Assembly: GCA_020628755.1 (NCBI GenBank)
Contig: JAHDEQ010000010.1
Location: 4,037 to 9,770 of the forward strand
Source: Saprospiraceae bacterium
GTDB taxonomy: Bacteria > Bacteroidota > Bacteroidia > Chitinophagales > Saprospiraceae
DNA: 5,734 nt
Direction: 5' to 3'
Positions 1-4,776 of this stretch are shown here, one piece after another. A program made the translations under genes and the position numbers. The notes below the pieces were generated by a model. It ran no database searches. It was not told where the DNA came from and saw nothing but the letters and a program-made list of their open reading frames with translations. Position 1 is the stretch's first letter. Each line of letters starts with the position of its first letter.

Positions 1-732
1 GCTCGTATGAAAATGCTCGGTGCTGAAGTTCGCCCTGCAATGAGTGGAAGTCGAACATTAAAAGATGCAACAAACGAAGCCATTCGAGATTGGATAAATA
101 ATCCTGTTGATACACATTATATCATTGGTTCGGTGGTCGGCCCACATCCTTATCCTGATATGGTAGCACGTTTTCAGTCGGTGATTAGCGAGGAAATGAA
201 GTGGCAATTACGAGAACAAACAGGAAGCGAAAATCCTGATGTTATCATTGCTTGCGTAGGCGGAGGCAGCAATGCAGCAGGTGCATATTATCATTATATG
301 GACGATAAAAATGTCCGTTTAGTTGCTGTAGAGGCAGCAGGCTTGGGCGTAGAAAGTGGCGAATCTGCCGCAACTTCTGTCCTTGGTACAAAAGGTATTA
401 TTCACGGAAGTAGAACATTGTTGATGCAAACCAATGATGGACAAATTATCGAGCCTTACTCCATTTCAGCAGGTTTGGATTATCCTGGAATTGGCCCTTT
501 ACACGCGCATTTGATTGATACAGGTCGTGCCGAAGCGGTTAGTATAACTGACCAAGAAGCCCTTGATGCAGCGTACTTTTGCGCTCGTCAAGAAGGCATT
601 ATTCCTGCGCTCGAAACAGCACATGCTTTTGCAGCAATGGACAAAATAAAATATCATCCGAGTGATGTCGTAGTTATCAATTTATCAGGTCGAGGAGATA
701 AGGATTTAGCTACGTTCACCAAACATCTTTGA
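1..732 (+). CDS. trpB: Tryptophan synthase beta chain, C-terminal part (5' end outside window)
   Basis: TrpB is the PLP enzyme that condenses indole with L-serine to give L-tryptophan in the cytoplasmic alpha2-beta2 tryptophan synthase. The frame is open from base 1 to a TGA at 730-732, giving 243 residues, about 60% of a normal TrpB of roughly 400. The N-terminal part with the PLP-binding lysine lies upstream, and the ATG at base 7 is an internal methionine, not a start. Visible family signatures are the PLP-phosphate loop GGGSNA (about nt 259-276), HGSRTLLMQ, SISAGLDYPGIGP, the LETAHAFA segment with the conserved glutamate, and VINLSGRGDKD near the C-terminus. It is followed by trpA on the same strand after a 108-bp gap filled by hairpins, whereas trpB and trpA are often tightly coupled in other bacteria. 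No frameshift is seen. Identity is secure. Confidence 0.97.
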   Translation, partial: ARMKMLGAEVRPAMSGSRTLKDATNEAIRDWINNPVDTHYIIGSVVGPHPYPDMVARFQSVISEEMKWQLREQTGSENPDVIIACVGGGSNAAGAYYHYMDDKNVRLVAVEAAGLGVESGESAATSVLGTKGIIHGSRTLLMQTNDGQIIEPYSISAGLDYPGIGPLHAHLIDTGRAEAVSITDQEALDAAYFCARQEGIIPALETAHAFAAMDKIKYHPSDVVVINLSGRGDKDLATFTKHL

Positions 733-743
733 TGTGTTTGGTG
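717..743 (+). other. Stem-loop spanning the trpB stop codon
   Basis: CACCAAACA (717-725) is the exact reverse complement of TGTTTGGTG (735-743), giving a 9-bp stem around a 9-nt loop that contains the trpB TGA. No T-tract follows, so it is not a canonical intrinsic terminator. It abuts the larger inverted repeat starting at 744, so bases 717-833 are nearly continuous secondary structure. It may protect the trpB mRNA end or be part of the same intergenic repeat; both ideas are inference. Confidence 0.5.
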
Positions 744-833
744 GTGCTCACGTGTTCACGTATCTACGTGCTCACGTTGAATTTGTATATGATTAATTTA
801 CGTGAACACGTAGATACGTGAACACTTGAACAC
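744..833. repeat. Long imperfect inverted repeat between trpB and trpA
   Basis: Arms 744-777 and 800-833 pair at 31 of 34 positions, with mismatches at 747/830, 751/826 and 771/806, around a 22-nt AT-rich loop (778-799). The inner 26 positions pair at 25 of 26. The left arm is made of words: GTGCTCACGT at 744-753 and again at 768-777, GTGTTCACGT at 752-761, and a 6-nt ATCTAC spacer at 762-767. The right arm carries ACGTGAACAC at 800-809 and 816-825 plus a partial third copy. The right arm ends 7 nt before the trpA ATG, so in mRNA the stem would lie against the initiation region. There is no T-tract, so ordinary termination is unlikely. The structure is directly visible; any function is inference. 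Confidence 0.92.
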
Positions 834-840
834 GATTTCA

Positions 841-1629
841 ATGAATCCAATAGAACAACTTTTTAAAGAAAAAAATAAAGAGATTTTAAATATCTATTTC
901 ACAGCAGGTTATCCAAATTTGAATGATACGATAACGGTTATTCAGGAGTTGGAACGGAATGGTGTTGACTTGATTGAAATCGGAATGCCGTATTCTGACC
1001 CACTCGCCGATGGTCCCACTATTCAAGAAAGTGGGACGGCTGCCCTCAAAAATGGAATGACTTTGCCTTTGTTATTCGAGCAGATTGCTGAGGTACGAAA
1101 ATATACGGATATTCCACTAATTTTGATGGGATATTTTAATCAAATGATGCAATTTGGAGATATTGCTTTTTTAGAAAAATGTGCCAAAGTCGGTATCAAT
1201 GGTTTGATTTTACCTGACATGCCACTCTATGTTTTTGAAGAACAATATCAAGCCCATTTTGAGCGATTGGATTTGGGAATTAGTTTTCTCATCACACCGC
1301 AGACGAGTCCTGAGCGCATCAAAAAAATTGATAAATTGAGCAAGGGATTTATTTATATGGTCTCCAATTCCTCCATTACGGGAGCTAAAAAAGGAATTTC
1401 ACAAGGACAACTCGATTATTTTAATCGAATCAATGATATGAACCTCAAAAATCCTCGATTGATTGGTTTTGGAATTTCTGATTTTGAAACCTTCTCAACG
1501 GCTTGCCAATATGCCAATGGCGCAATCATTGGAAGTGCCTTTATTCGAGCAATCGCCAAAGAAGGACATCTGCCCACTCAGATTAATAATTTTGTGAGTA
1601 TGGTTAGAGGAACAATTGATGTAGCATAA
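841..1629 (+). CDS. trpA: Tryptophan synthase alpha chain
   Basis: TrpA cleaves indole-3-glycerol phosphate to glyceraldehyde-3-phosphate and indole, which is channelled to TrpB. The product has 262 residues, a normal TrpA length, with a complete TIM-barrel pattern. The catalytic pair is present as Glu46 (in LIEIGMPYSD) and Asp57 (in DPLADGP), with the same 11-residue spacing as Glu49/Asp60 of the Salmonella enzyme. Phosphate-binding segments are GFGIS (about 209-213) and GSAFI (about 231-235), and the flexible loop region reads MVSNSSITGAK. The ATG at 841 is chosen because MNPIEQLF and the IYFTAGYPNLNDT that follows match the usual TrpA N-terminus. A TTG at 826 in the same frame would add five residues encoded by the upstream hairpin arm. 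No Shine-Dalgarno is seen, as is usual in Bacteroidota. It lies between trpB and aroF, most likely in one operon. Confidence 0.97.
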   Translation: MNPIEQLFKEKNKEILNIYFTAGYPNLNDTITVIQELERNGVDLIEIGMPYSDPLADGPTIQESGTAALKNGMTLPLLFEQIAEVRKYTDIPLILMGYFNQMMQFGDIAFLEKCAKVGINGLILPDMPLYVFEEQYQAHFERLDLGISFLITPQTSPERIKKIDKLSKGFIYMVSNSSITGAKKGISQGQLDYFNRINDMNLKNPRLIGFGISDFETFSTACQYANGAIIGSAFIRAIAKEGHLPTQINNFVSMVRGTIDVA

Positions 1630-1631
1630 AT

Positions 1632-1700
1632 GTGTTTAAGTGTCTATGTGTTTGCGTGTTTATGAATCGCAAACACGCAAACACGCAAACACGCAAACAC
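1632..1700. repeat. Imperfect inverted repeat between trpA and aroF
   Basis: Arms 1632-1661 and 1671-1700 form 25 Watson-Crick pairs out of 30 around a 9-nt loop (1662-1670). The 14 positions nearest the loop (1648-1661 with 1671-1684) pair perfectly. The left arm reads as GTGTTTAAGT (1632-1641), GTCTAT (1642-1647) and GTGTTTGCGT (1648-1657), the same 10-6-10 layout as in the trpB-trpA repeat. The repeat begins 2 nt after the trpA stop and ends 8 nt before the aroF ATG, so it fills the gap. It is followed by a run of six A, not T, which argues against an intrinsic terminator. Confidence 0.88.
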
Positions 1701-1702
1701 GC
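1671..1702. repeat. Four tandem copies of the 8-mer AAACACGC
   Basis: Four perfect head-to-tail copies (1671-1678, 1679-1686, 1687-1694, 1695-1702) form the right arm of the trpA-aroF inverted repeat. They lie 6 nt upstream of the aroF ATG. Perfect short tandem copies can gain or lose units by replication slippage. That would change both the hairpin length and the spacing to aroF without touching the coding sequence. The repeat identity is directly visible; variability is inference. Confidence 0.95.
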
Positions 1703-1708
1703 CAAAAA

Positions 1709-2728
1709 ATGATTATACAACTCAAAAAAGACATTACCAACGGACAGTTGGAGCAACTTAAAGAAAAACTCGATGGAATAAAATACAAAACCAATCGAGT
1801 CGATACGCAATTTGGAAACTATATAATAGGAGTAGGAAAACATGAATTTGATATTCGCTCCATTGGAATTTTAGATGGCGTTCAAGACATCCACCGAGTG
1901 AGCGATGCTTATAAATTGGTATCTAAGAAATGGAAAGTCAATGATACGATTATTGACTTGGGCGACGGCGTTCATATTGGGTCAGGACATTTTCAAATGA
2001 TGACTGGCCCTTGTTCGATTGAGTCAGAAGAACAGATTTCCAATACGATTGAATTATTGAAAGCCAATAATATCAAAATCATGCGTGGAGGGGTTTATAA
2101 ACCTCGTTCCTCGCCCTATTCATTTAGAGGATTGGGTTTGGATGGTTTGAAAATGTGGTATCAAAAAGCCAAAGAAGCTGGCATCAAAATCATCACGGAA
2201 GTGATGATGACCGAGCAAATTGAATCCATGCACGATTATATTGATATTTTTCAAGTTGGAGCTAGAAATTCTCAAAATTTCAACCTCTTAGATGCTTTGG
2301 GGAAGGTTGATAAGCCCGTCCTACTCAAACGAGGAATTTCAGGAACTTTAGATGAGTTATTGCAAGCAGCAGAGTATATTTTCTCCAATGGAAATGAACG
2401 AATCATGCTTTGCGAAAGAGGAATCCGTTCCTACGAAAAGGCTTATCGAAATACTTTTGATATCAATGCAATTGCGATGCTCAAAGAGAAAACCCATTTA
2501 CCTGTTATTGCCGATCCATCTCATGGAATTGGCGTTCGTAAATTTGTAGAACCTGTGGCTTTGGCAAGTATTATGGCTGGAGCAGATGGCGTGATTTTCG
2601 AATCCCACCAAACTCCCGAAAAGGCTTTTTCTGATGGACAACAAACTTTAAATAATAATGAAGCAACTCGTCTGATTCAAAAAATGCGTAAAACCTATGC
2701 TTTGAGAGAAGAAATGAAACGAATGTAG
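1709..2728 (+). CDS. aroF: 3-deoxy-7-phosphoheptulonate (DAHP) synthase, type I-beta with N-terminal regulatory domain
   Basis: The enzyme condenses phosphoenolpyruvate with erythrose-4-phosphate, the first step of the shikimate pathway. The 339-residue product has an N-terminal ferredoxin-like domain (about 1-65), which in the Thermotoga-type enzymes mediates feedback inhibition, then a TIM barrel. Visible motifs are GPCSIE (100-105), RGGVYKPRSSPYSF (126-139), QVGARNSQNF (182-191), KRG (207-209), LCERGIRS (234-241) and ADPSHG (268-273). Cys102, His272, Glu298 and Asp309 fall where the family's metal ligands are expected, so the enzyme should be active. The ATG at 1709 is chosen because MIIQLKKDIT is a typical family N-terminus; earlier in-frame starts at 1640 (GTG) and 1646 (ATG) would translate the repeat. 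It follows trpA by 79 bp and is probably the last operon gene, with a convergent gene after it. The sensed effector cannot be read from the sequence. Other databases may call it aroA or aroG. Confidence 0.95.
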   Translation: MIIQLKKDITNGQLEQLKEKLDGIKYKTNRVDTQFGNYIIGVGKHEFDIRSIGILDGVQDIHRVSDAYKLVSKKWKVNDTIIDLGDGVHIGSGHFQMMTGPCSIESEEQISNTIELLKANNIKIMRGGVYKPRSSPYSFRGLGLDGLKMWYQKAKEAGIKIITEVMMTEQIESMHDYIDIFQVGARNSQNFNLLDALGKVDKPVLLKRGISGTLDELLQAAEYIFSNGNERIMLCERGIRSYEKAYRNTFDINAIAMLKEKTHLPVIADPSHGIGVRKFVEPVALASIMAGADGVIFESHQTPEKAFSDGQQTLNNNEATRLIQKMRKTYALREEMKRM

Positions 2729-2850
2729 TTTTTTTGAGGTGTCAGGTGTCAGATTTTTCGCTTTGCGAAAATAAGGTGTCAGAAAATAGCTGACTCCTCT
2801 AGCTCTGCAAAGCAGAGCGCGCTGACACCTGACTCCTCAAAAAAAACTAC
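2725..2850. repeat. Nested palindromic repeat containing both convergent stop codons
   Basis: The outer arms 2725-2752 and 2822-2850 are inverted copies with one mismatch and one extra A. Inside are three stem-loops: 2755-2771 (7 bp, TTT loop), 2774-2798 (8 of 9 bp, 7-nt loop) and 2802-2818 (7 bp, AAA loop). Their order is itself symmetric: GCTTTGC (2760-2766) is the reverse complement of GCAAAGC (2807-2813), and every level is centred near 2786-2787. The word AGGTGTCAG recurs in both orientations. It could fold as a cloverleaf or as one long rod. The TAG stops of aroF (2726-2728) and of the - strand gene (2847-2849) are inside the arms. In both directions the transcript has its U-run before the stem and its A-run after, the reverse of an intrinsic terminator. 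A role in transcript ending is therefore only presumed from position. Confidence 0.9.
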
Positions 2851-3839
2851 TGCTTTACAATTTTCTGTGTCCAAACAGCCTCAGCAGAACGGACATTCAC
2901 AAAATAGAAGCCACTCGGTAAATCACTTAAATCCAAATTTTCATCTTGTGTTAATTTCTGAATAGGGGACCAATTTTTACCCATCAAATCAAGAATAGTA
3001 AAAGTCAACGCTTCATTTTGAGCAAGATCAACTTTGATATTGAGCTTATTCTCAACTAAAGTTGGAAAAACTTGAATTGTACTTTCTAGTCGAGGAATAT
3101 CATTTGTACCAACAAACAGGCTTGAAAAACGATAAACGGTTCCATTATTCGGAAAATTGGTTAATACAGGAGGGTACATACTCAAATTATAAATGGTATC
3201 AATACTAGGCTTATCAGGTTCTCCCGATAAGGTTATCAAAATATCAGGTATTCCAGATTGAATATTTAAATCATATCCAAAGCCCATTGTAGGACCACCT
3301 AATTCGTGTAGCGTGTTATCTTTAATAGAGCTAGGGCCAAAATGCCACTCAATATCATTGCTTCCTTCGTATAGCCAAATTTGAAAATTCATTAGATTAT
3401 TGGCTGTACCCGTATATTCTACTTCATTGTAAAAACCAACATTATTCCATTCGACTTTATGGATTCTATTTCCAGGCTCACCAATTGTTTGCGAAGCAAT
3501 ATATCCTAATGATTTATCGTCTTCATAGCCAGGATCTATCAAATCATCTACACTTGCAATAAGTAGGTTTTTAGGAATGGAGTCAAATTCAAAATAAAGT
3601 ATCCCTCCAACATCATTGTTTAACATCAATAATGTTTGATAACTCGTACTATCAAATCGAAAATCAAATCCGATAGAATCAACAAAACTTGGGTCATCCC
3701 ACACACCTTCAGTGAGTAAATTAGGTGCATCTAAACGCTCGTATTCATTTTGAAGAACAGAAAATTCATAGGGCTTTTGAGCTAAAGCAATACTTGAAAA
3801 TAGGAATAAAAGACAAAATACATGTAAAACAGTTTTCAT
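2847..3839 (-). CDS. Secreted protein with T9SS type A C-terminal sorting domain
   Basis: This 330-residue protein has a classical signal peptide (about 1-20: Lys2, a hydrophobic core VFCLLFLFSSIAL, cleavage likely after ALA before Gln21). Its C-terminal domain (about 255-330) has the T9SS type A pattern: VFPTLVENKLNI, FTILDLMGK, LDLSDLPSGFYFVNV and the ending TQKIVKQ. By family knowledge it is exported by Sec to the periplasm, then secreted or anchored at the surface by the type IX system with removal of the sorting domain. The middle region (about 21-250) is rich in aromatic and acidic residues, with segments such as NFQIWLYEGSNDIEWHFGP and NGTVYRF. This suggests a beta-sandwich with no recognised catalytic motif, so the specific function is unknown. 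It converges on aroF, and its stop lies inside the shared palindromic repeat. The start is the ATG complementary to 3837-3839, directly before the signal peptide. Confidence 0.85.
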   Translation of the reverse strand: MKTVLHVFCLLFLFSSIALAQKPYEFSVLQNEYERLDAPNLLTEGVWDDPSFVDSIGFDFRFDSTSYQTLLMLNNDVGGILYFEFDSIPKNLLIASVDDLIDPGYEDDKSLGYIASQTIGEPGNRIHKVEWNNVGFYNEVEYTGTANNLMNFQIWLYEGSNDIEWHFGPSSIKDNTLHELGGPTMGFGYDLNIQSGIPDILITLSGEPDKPSIDTIYNLSMYPPVLTNFPNNGTVYRFSSLFVGTNDIPRLESTIQVFPTLVENKLNIKVDLAQNEALTFTILDLMGKNWSPIQKLTQDENLDLSDLPSGFYFVNVRSAEAVWTQKIVKQ

Positions 3840-3908
3840 AAAATTATTGAATTTTGTTAATGATAAATGTAAGGGCTATTTCAGAATAGCACACTTGTTT
3901 AAAAGGTT

Positions 3909-3916
3909 CAAAAATA
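3909..3916 (-). promoter_or_regulatory. Candidate -7 box (TAnnTTTG type) of the T9SS cargo gene
   Basis: Read on the - strand this is TATTTTTG, a full match to the Bacteroidota -7 consensus TAnnTTTG, about 70 nt upstream of the start codon. No good TTTG -33 element sits at the usual 19-20 nt spacing, so support is partial. The predicted 5' leader contains a small stem-loop (3875-3880 with 3885-3890, 6 bp, 4-nt loop) of unknown role. Confidence 0.35.
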
Positions 3917-3965
3917 ATTTTTCAACGAAATTTTGATTTGAAAGATACCTGTACATATCAAAGTG

Positions 3966-3985
3966 AAAAGAAACAGGTTTCTTTT
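3966..3985. promoter_or_regulatory. Perfect 9-bp dyad in the divergent intergenic region
   Basis: AAAAGAAAC (3966-3974) and GTTTCTTTT (3977-3985) are exact reverse complements separated by 2 nt. A 2-nt centre is too short for a relaxed RNA hairpin loop, so a DNA operator for a dimeric regulator is the more natural reading. A second small dyad follows (TGAGT 3985-3989, ACTCA 3994-3998). The site lies about 50 bp upstream of the candidate -7 box of the T9SS gene and about 120 bp upstream of the lipoprotein gene, so it could serve either. The rest of the 267-bp gap (3840-4106) is AT-rich, with no small gene that I could support. Confidence 0.35.
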
Positions 3986-4082
3986 GAGTAATAACTCATT
4001 TTAGACAAACACTTACACAATAGACGACAAAAAGAACGATAAACCCCTTATTTTAGCTGAAAATTTTGCACGTTTTTTGAAG

Positions 4083-4106
4083 TAGTAATAAAGATTACTA
4101 TTTTTT
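4083..4106 (+). other. AT-rich stem-loop plus T6 directly before the lipoprotein start codon
   Basis: TAGTAAT (4083-4089) and ATTACTA (4094-4100) form a perfect 7-bp stem with a 4-nt loop, followed by six T (4101-4106) and then the ATG at 4107. The layout resembles a weak intrinsic terminator or a structured leader, but the stem has only two G-C pairs and could be chance in AT-rich DNA. Confidence 0.35.
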
Positions 4107-4661
4107 ATGCAGACACTATATAGAAATACAATATTCATATTTGTACTTTGCTTACTAGGTTCATGTACACCGAAGCATGCGTATCGTTCAAGCATCAGCT
4201 TAGATTTCATACCAAAGACGGACTATGATACGGTTATGGTTGCATTGCCTTTGCCTAAAATCGAAAGTTTTGTAGTCAAAAATAGAGTAGAAGAGATTTT
4301 GTACTATGGCAAAACAGCTTGTTATGGCGAATGTCCTGTTTTTTTCTTAAAAATATTTTCTGACGGAACGGTTATTTATAATGGGATTCAAAATGTAGAA
4401 AAAAAAGGGATTATAAGGACGACTATGCGAAAAGAACGTTTGAGCAACTTGGTTGCTCAAATAGCCACGCCTCATTTTTTTAGAATGGCTCAAAATTATC
4501 CAACCAGTGGGCGAAGAGTTCAGGAATTGCCCAATACCATTCTTCAAATCAATAACAAAGTTCAACAACACAAAGTCACCAACAATCACGATGCTCCAAT
4601 CGCATTTTTTGAGGTAGAAGATATTGTAGTAGAACAAATGGAAATGTTAGGTTTGAAATAA
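4107..4661 (+). CDS. Small lipoprotein with a DUF6438-like domain
   Basis: The 184-residue product begins with a lipoprotein signal peptide: a short n-region with Arg6, a hydrophobic stretch (about 8-17) and a lipobox LLGSC with Cys20 as the predicted lipidated residue. Residues about 61-184 match the DUF6438 pattern as I recall it: CYGECPVFFLKIFSDGTVIYNG (72-93), then a helix-like MRKERLSNLVAQIATPHFF, then ELPNTILQINNKVQQHKV and a C-terminal helix. The two cysteines of CYGEC (72 and 76) are typical of the family. The biochemical role of DUF6438 is unknown to me, and membrane attachment is inferred from the lipobox. The ATG at 4107 is the only start placing the signal peptide correctly. It has no functionally related neighbour: upstream is a divergent secreted protein, and downstream, 115 bp away, a nuclease-like gene. 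A perfect 10-bp hairpin lies inside the gene at 4439-4461. Confidence 0.85.
   Translation: MQTLYRNTIFIFVLCLLGSCTPKHAYRSSISLDFIPKTDYDTVMVALPLPKIESFVVKNRVEEILYYGKTACYGECPVFFLKIFSDGTVIYNGIQNVEKKGIIRTTMRKERLSNLVAQIATPHFFRMAQNYPTSGRRVQELPNTILQINNKVQQHKVTNNHDAPIAFFEVEDIVVEQMEMLGLK
4439..4461 (+). other. Perfect intragenic hairpin within the lipoprotein gene
   Basis: TTTGAGCAAC (4439-4448) and GTTGCTCAAA (4452-4461) are exact reverse complements around a 3-nt loop. The stretch encodes residues 111-119 of the lipoprotein (from RLSNLVAQI). No T-tract follows. It may be a coincidence of codon choice; no function is assigned. Confidence 0.5.
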
Positions 4662-4684
4662 TTATTTTCTCTACTTGCTGACCG

Positions 4685-4711
4685 ACTCAATTCAACTTTG
4701 AGTTTTAAAAC
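4685..4711 (+). terminator. Weak possible terminator after the lipoprotein gene
   Basis: ACTCAA (4685-4690) and TTGAGT (4698-4703) form a 6-bp stem with a 7-nt loop. It continues into TTT and the 10-bp palindrome GTTTTAAAAC (4702-4711), then a T-rich stretch. It is 24 nt past the stop codon. The stem is short and the T-tract is interrupted, so support is low. Confidence 0.25.
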
Positions 4712-4745
4712 AATTTTATTTATACTTCTAAATTCAAATATATTT

Positions 4746-4770
4746 TGTAGTTTTAAGCCTTAAAACTACA
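4746..4770. promoter_or_regulatory. Perfect 12-bp palindrome upstream of the nuclease-like gene
   Basis: TGTAGTTTTAAG (4746-4757) and CTTAAAACTACA (4759-4770) are exact reverse complements about a single central C at 4758. The site ends 6 nt before the ATG at 4777. The near-absent spacer suits a DNA-binding site for a dimeric repressor; as RNA it could fold with a few central pairs opened and would cover the initiation region. The core GTTTTAA/TTAAAAC also occurs in the 10-bp palindrome at 4702-4711. Confidence 0.5.
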
Positions 4771-4776
4771 TCTTAC

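Noticed and set aside
826..840. TTG at 826 as the trpA start
   Set aside because: It adds five residues encoded by the hairpin arm. The ATG at 841 gives the normal TrpA N-terminus.
1671..1702. CRISPR-like array
   Set aside because: The units are 8 nt, directly adjacent and without spacers, so this is a simple tandem repeat.
1640..1708. GTG at 1640 or ATG at 1646 as the aroF start
   Set aside because: The extension is translated tandem repeat with low-complexity residues and no family match. The ATG at 1709 fits the family.
1604..1843. Open frame on the - strand across the trpA-aroF gap
   Set aside because: It lies antisense to the trpA end and the aroF start and its N-terminal half is antisense to aroF. 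It has no recognisable domain.
2352..2549. Short + strand frame inside aroF
   Set aside because: It is a shadow in another frame of a well-conserved DAHP synthase.
2725..2850. REP element with GTAG foot, or integron attC site
   Set aside because: The GTAG/CTAC ends coincide with the stop codons, and no attC-type R boxes were recognised, so neither label is supported.
4076..4106. Promoter TTTG-N19-TATTTTTT before the lipoprotein gene
   Set aside because: The spacing is right, but the -7 box touches the ATG, so transcription would start inside the coding sequence after the only suitable start codon.
4013..4637. Two - strand frames (4013-4210 and 4347-4637) opposite the lipoprotein gene
   Set aside because: They are antisense shadows with no domain, and the + strand frame has a lipobox and a family match.
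4697..4728. Promoter TTTG-N20-TATACTTC before the nuclease-like gene
   Set aside because: The -7 box has two mismatches to TAnnTTTG and the spacing is off by one, so it is too weak to list as a feature.
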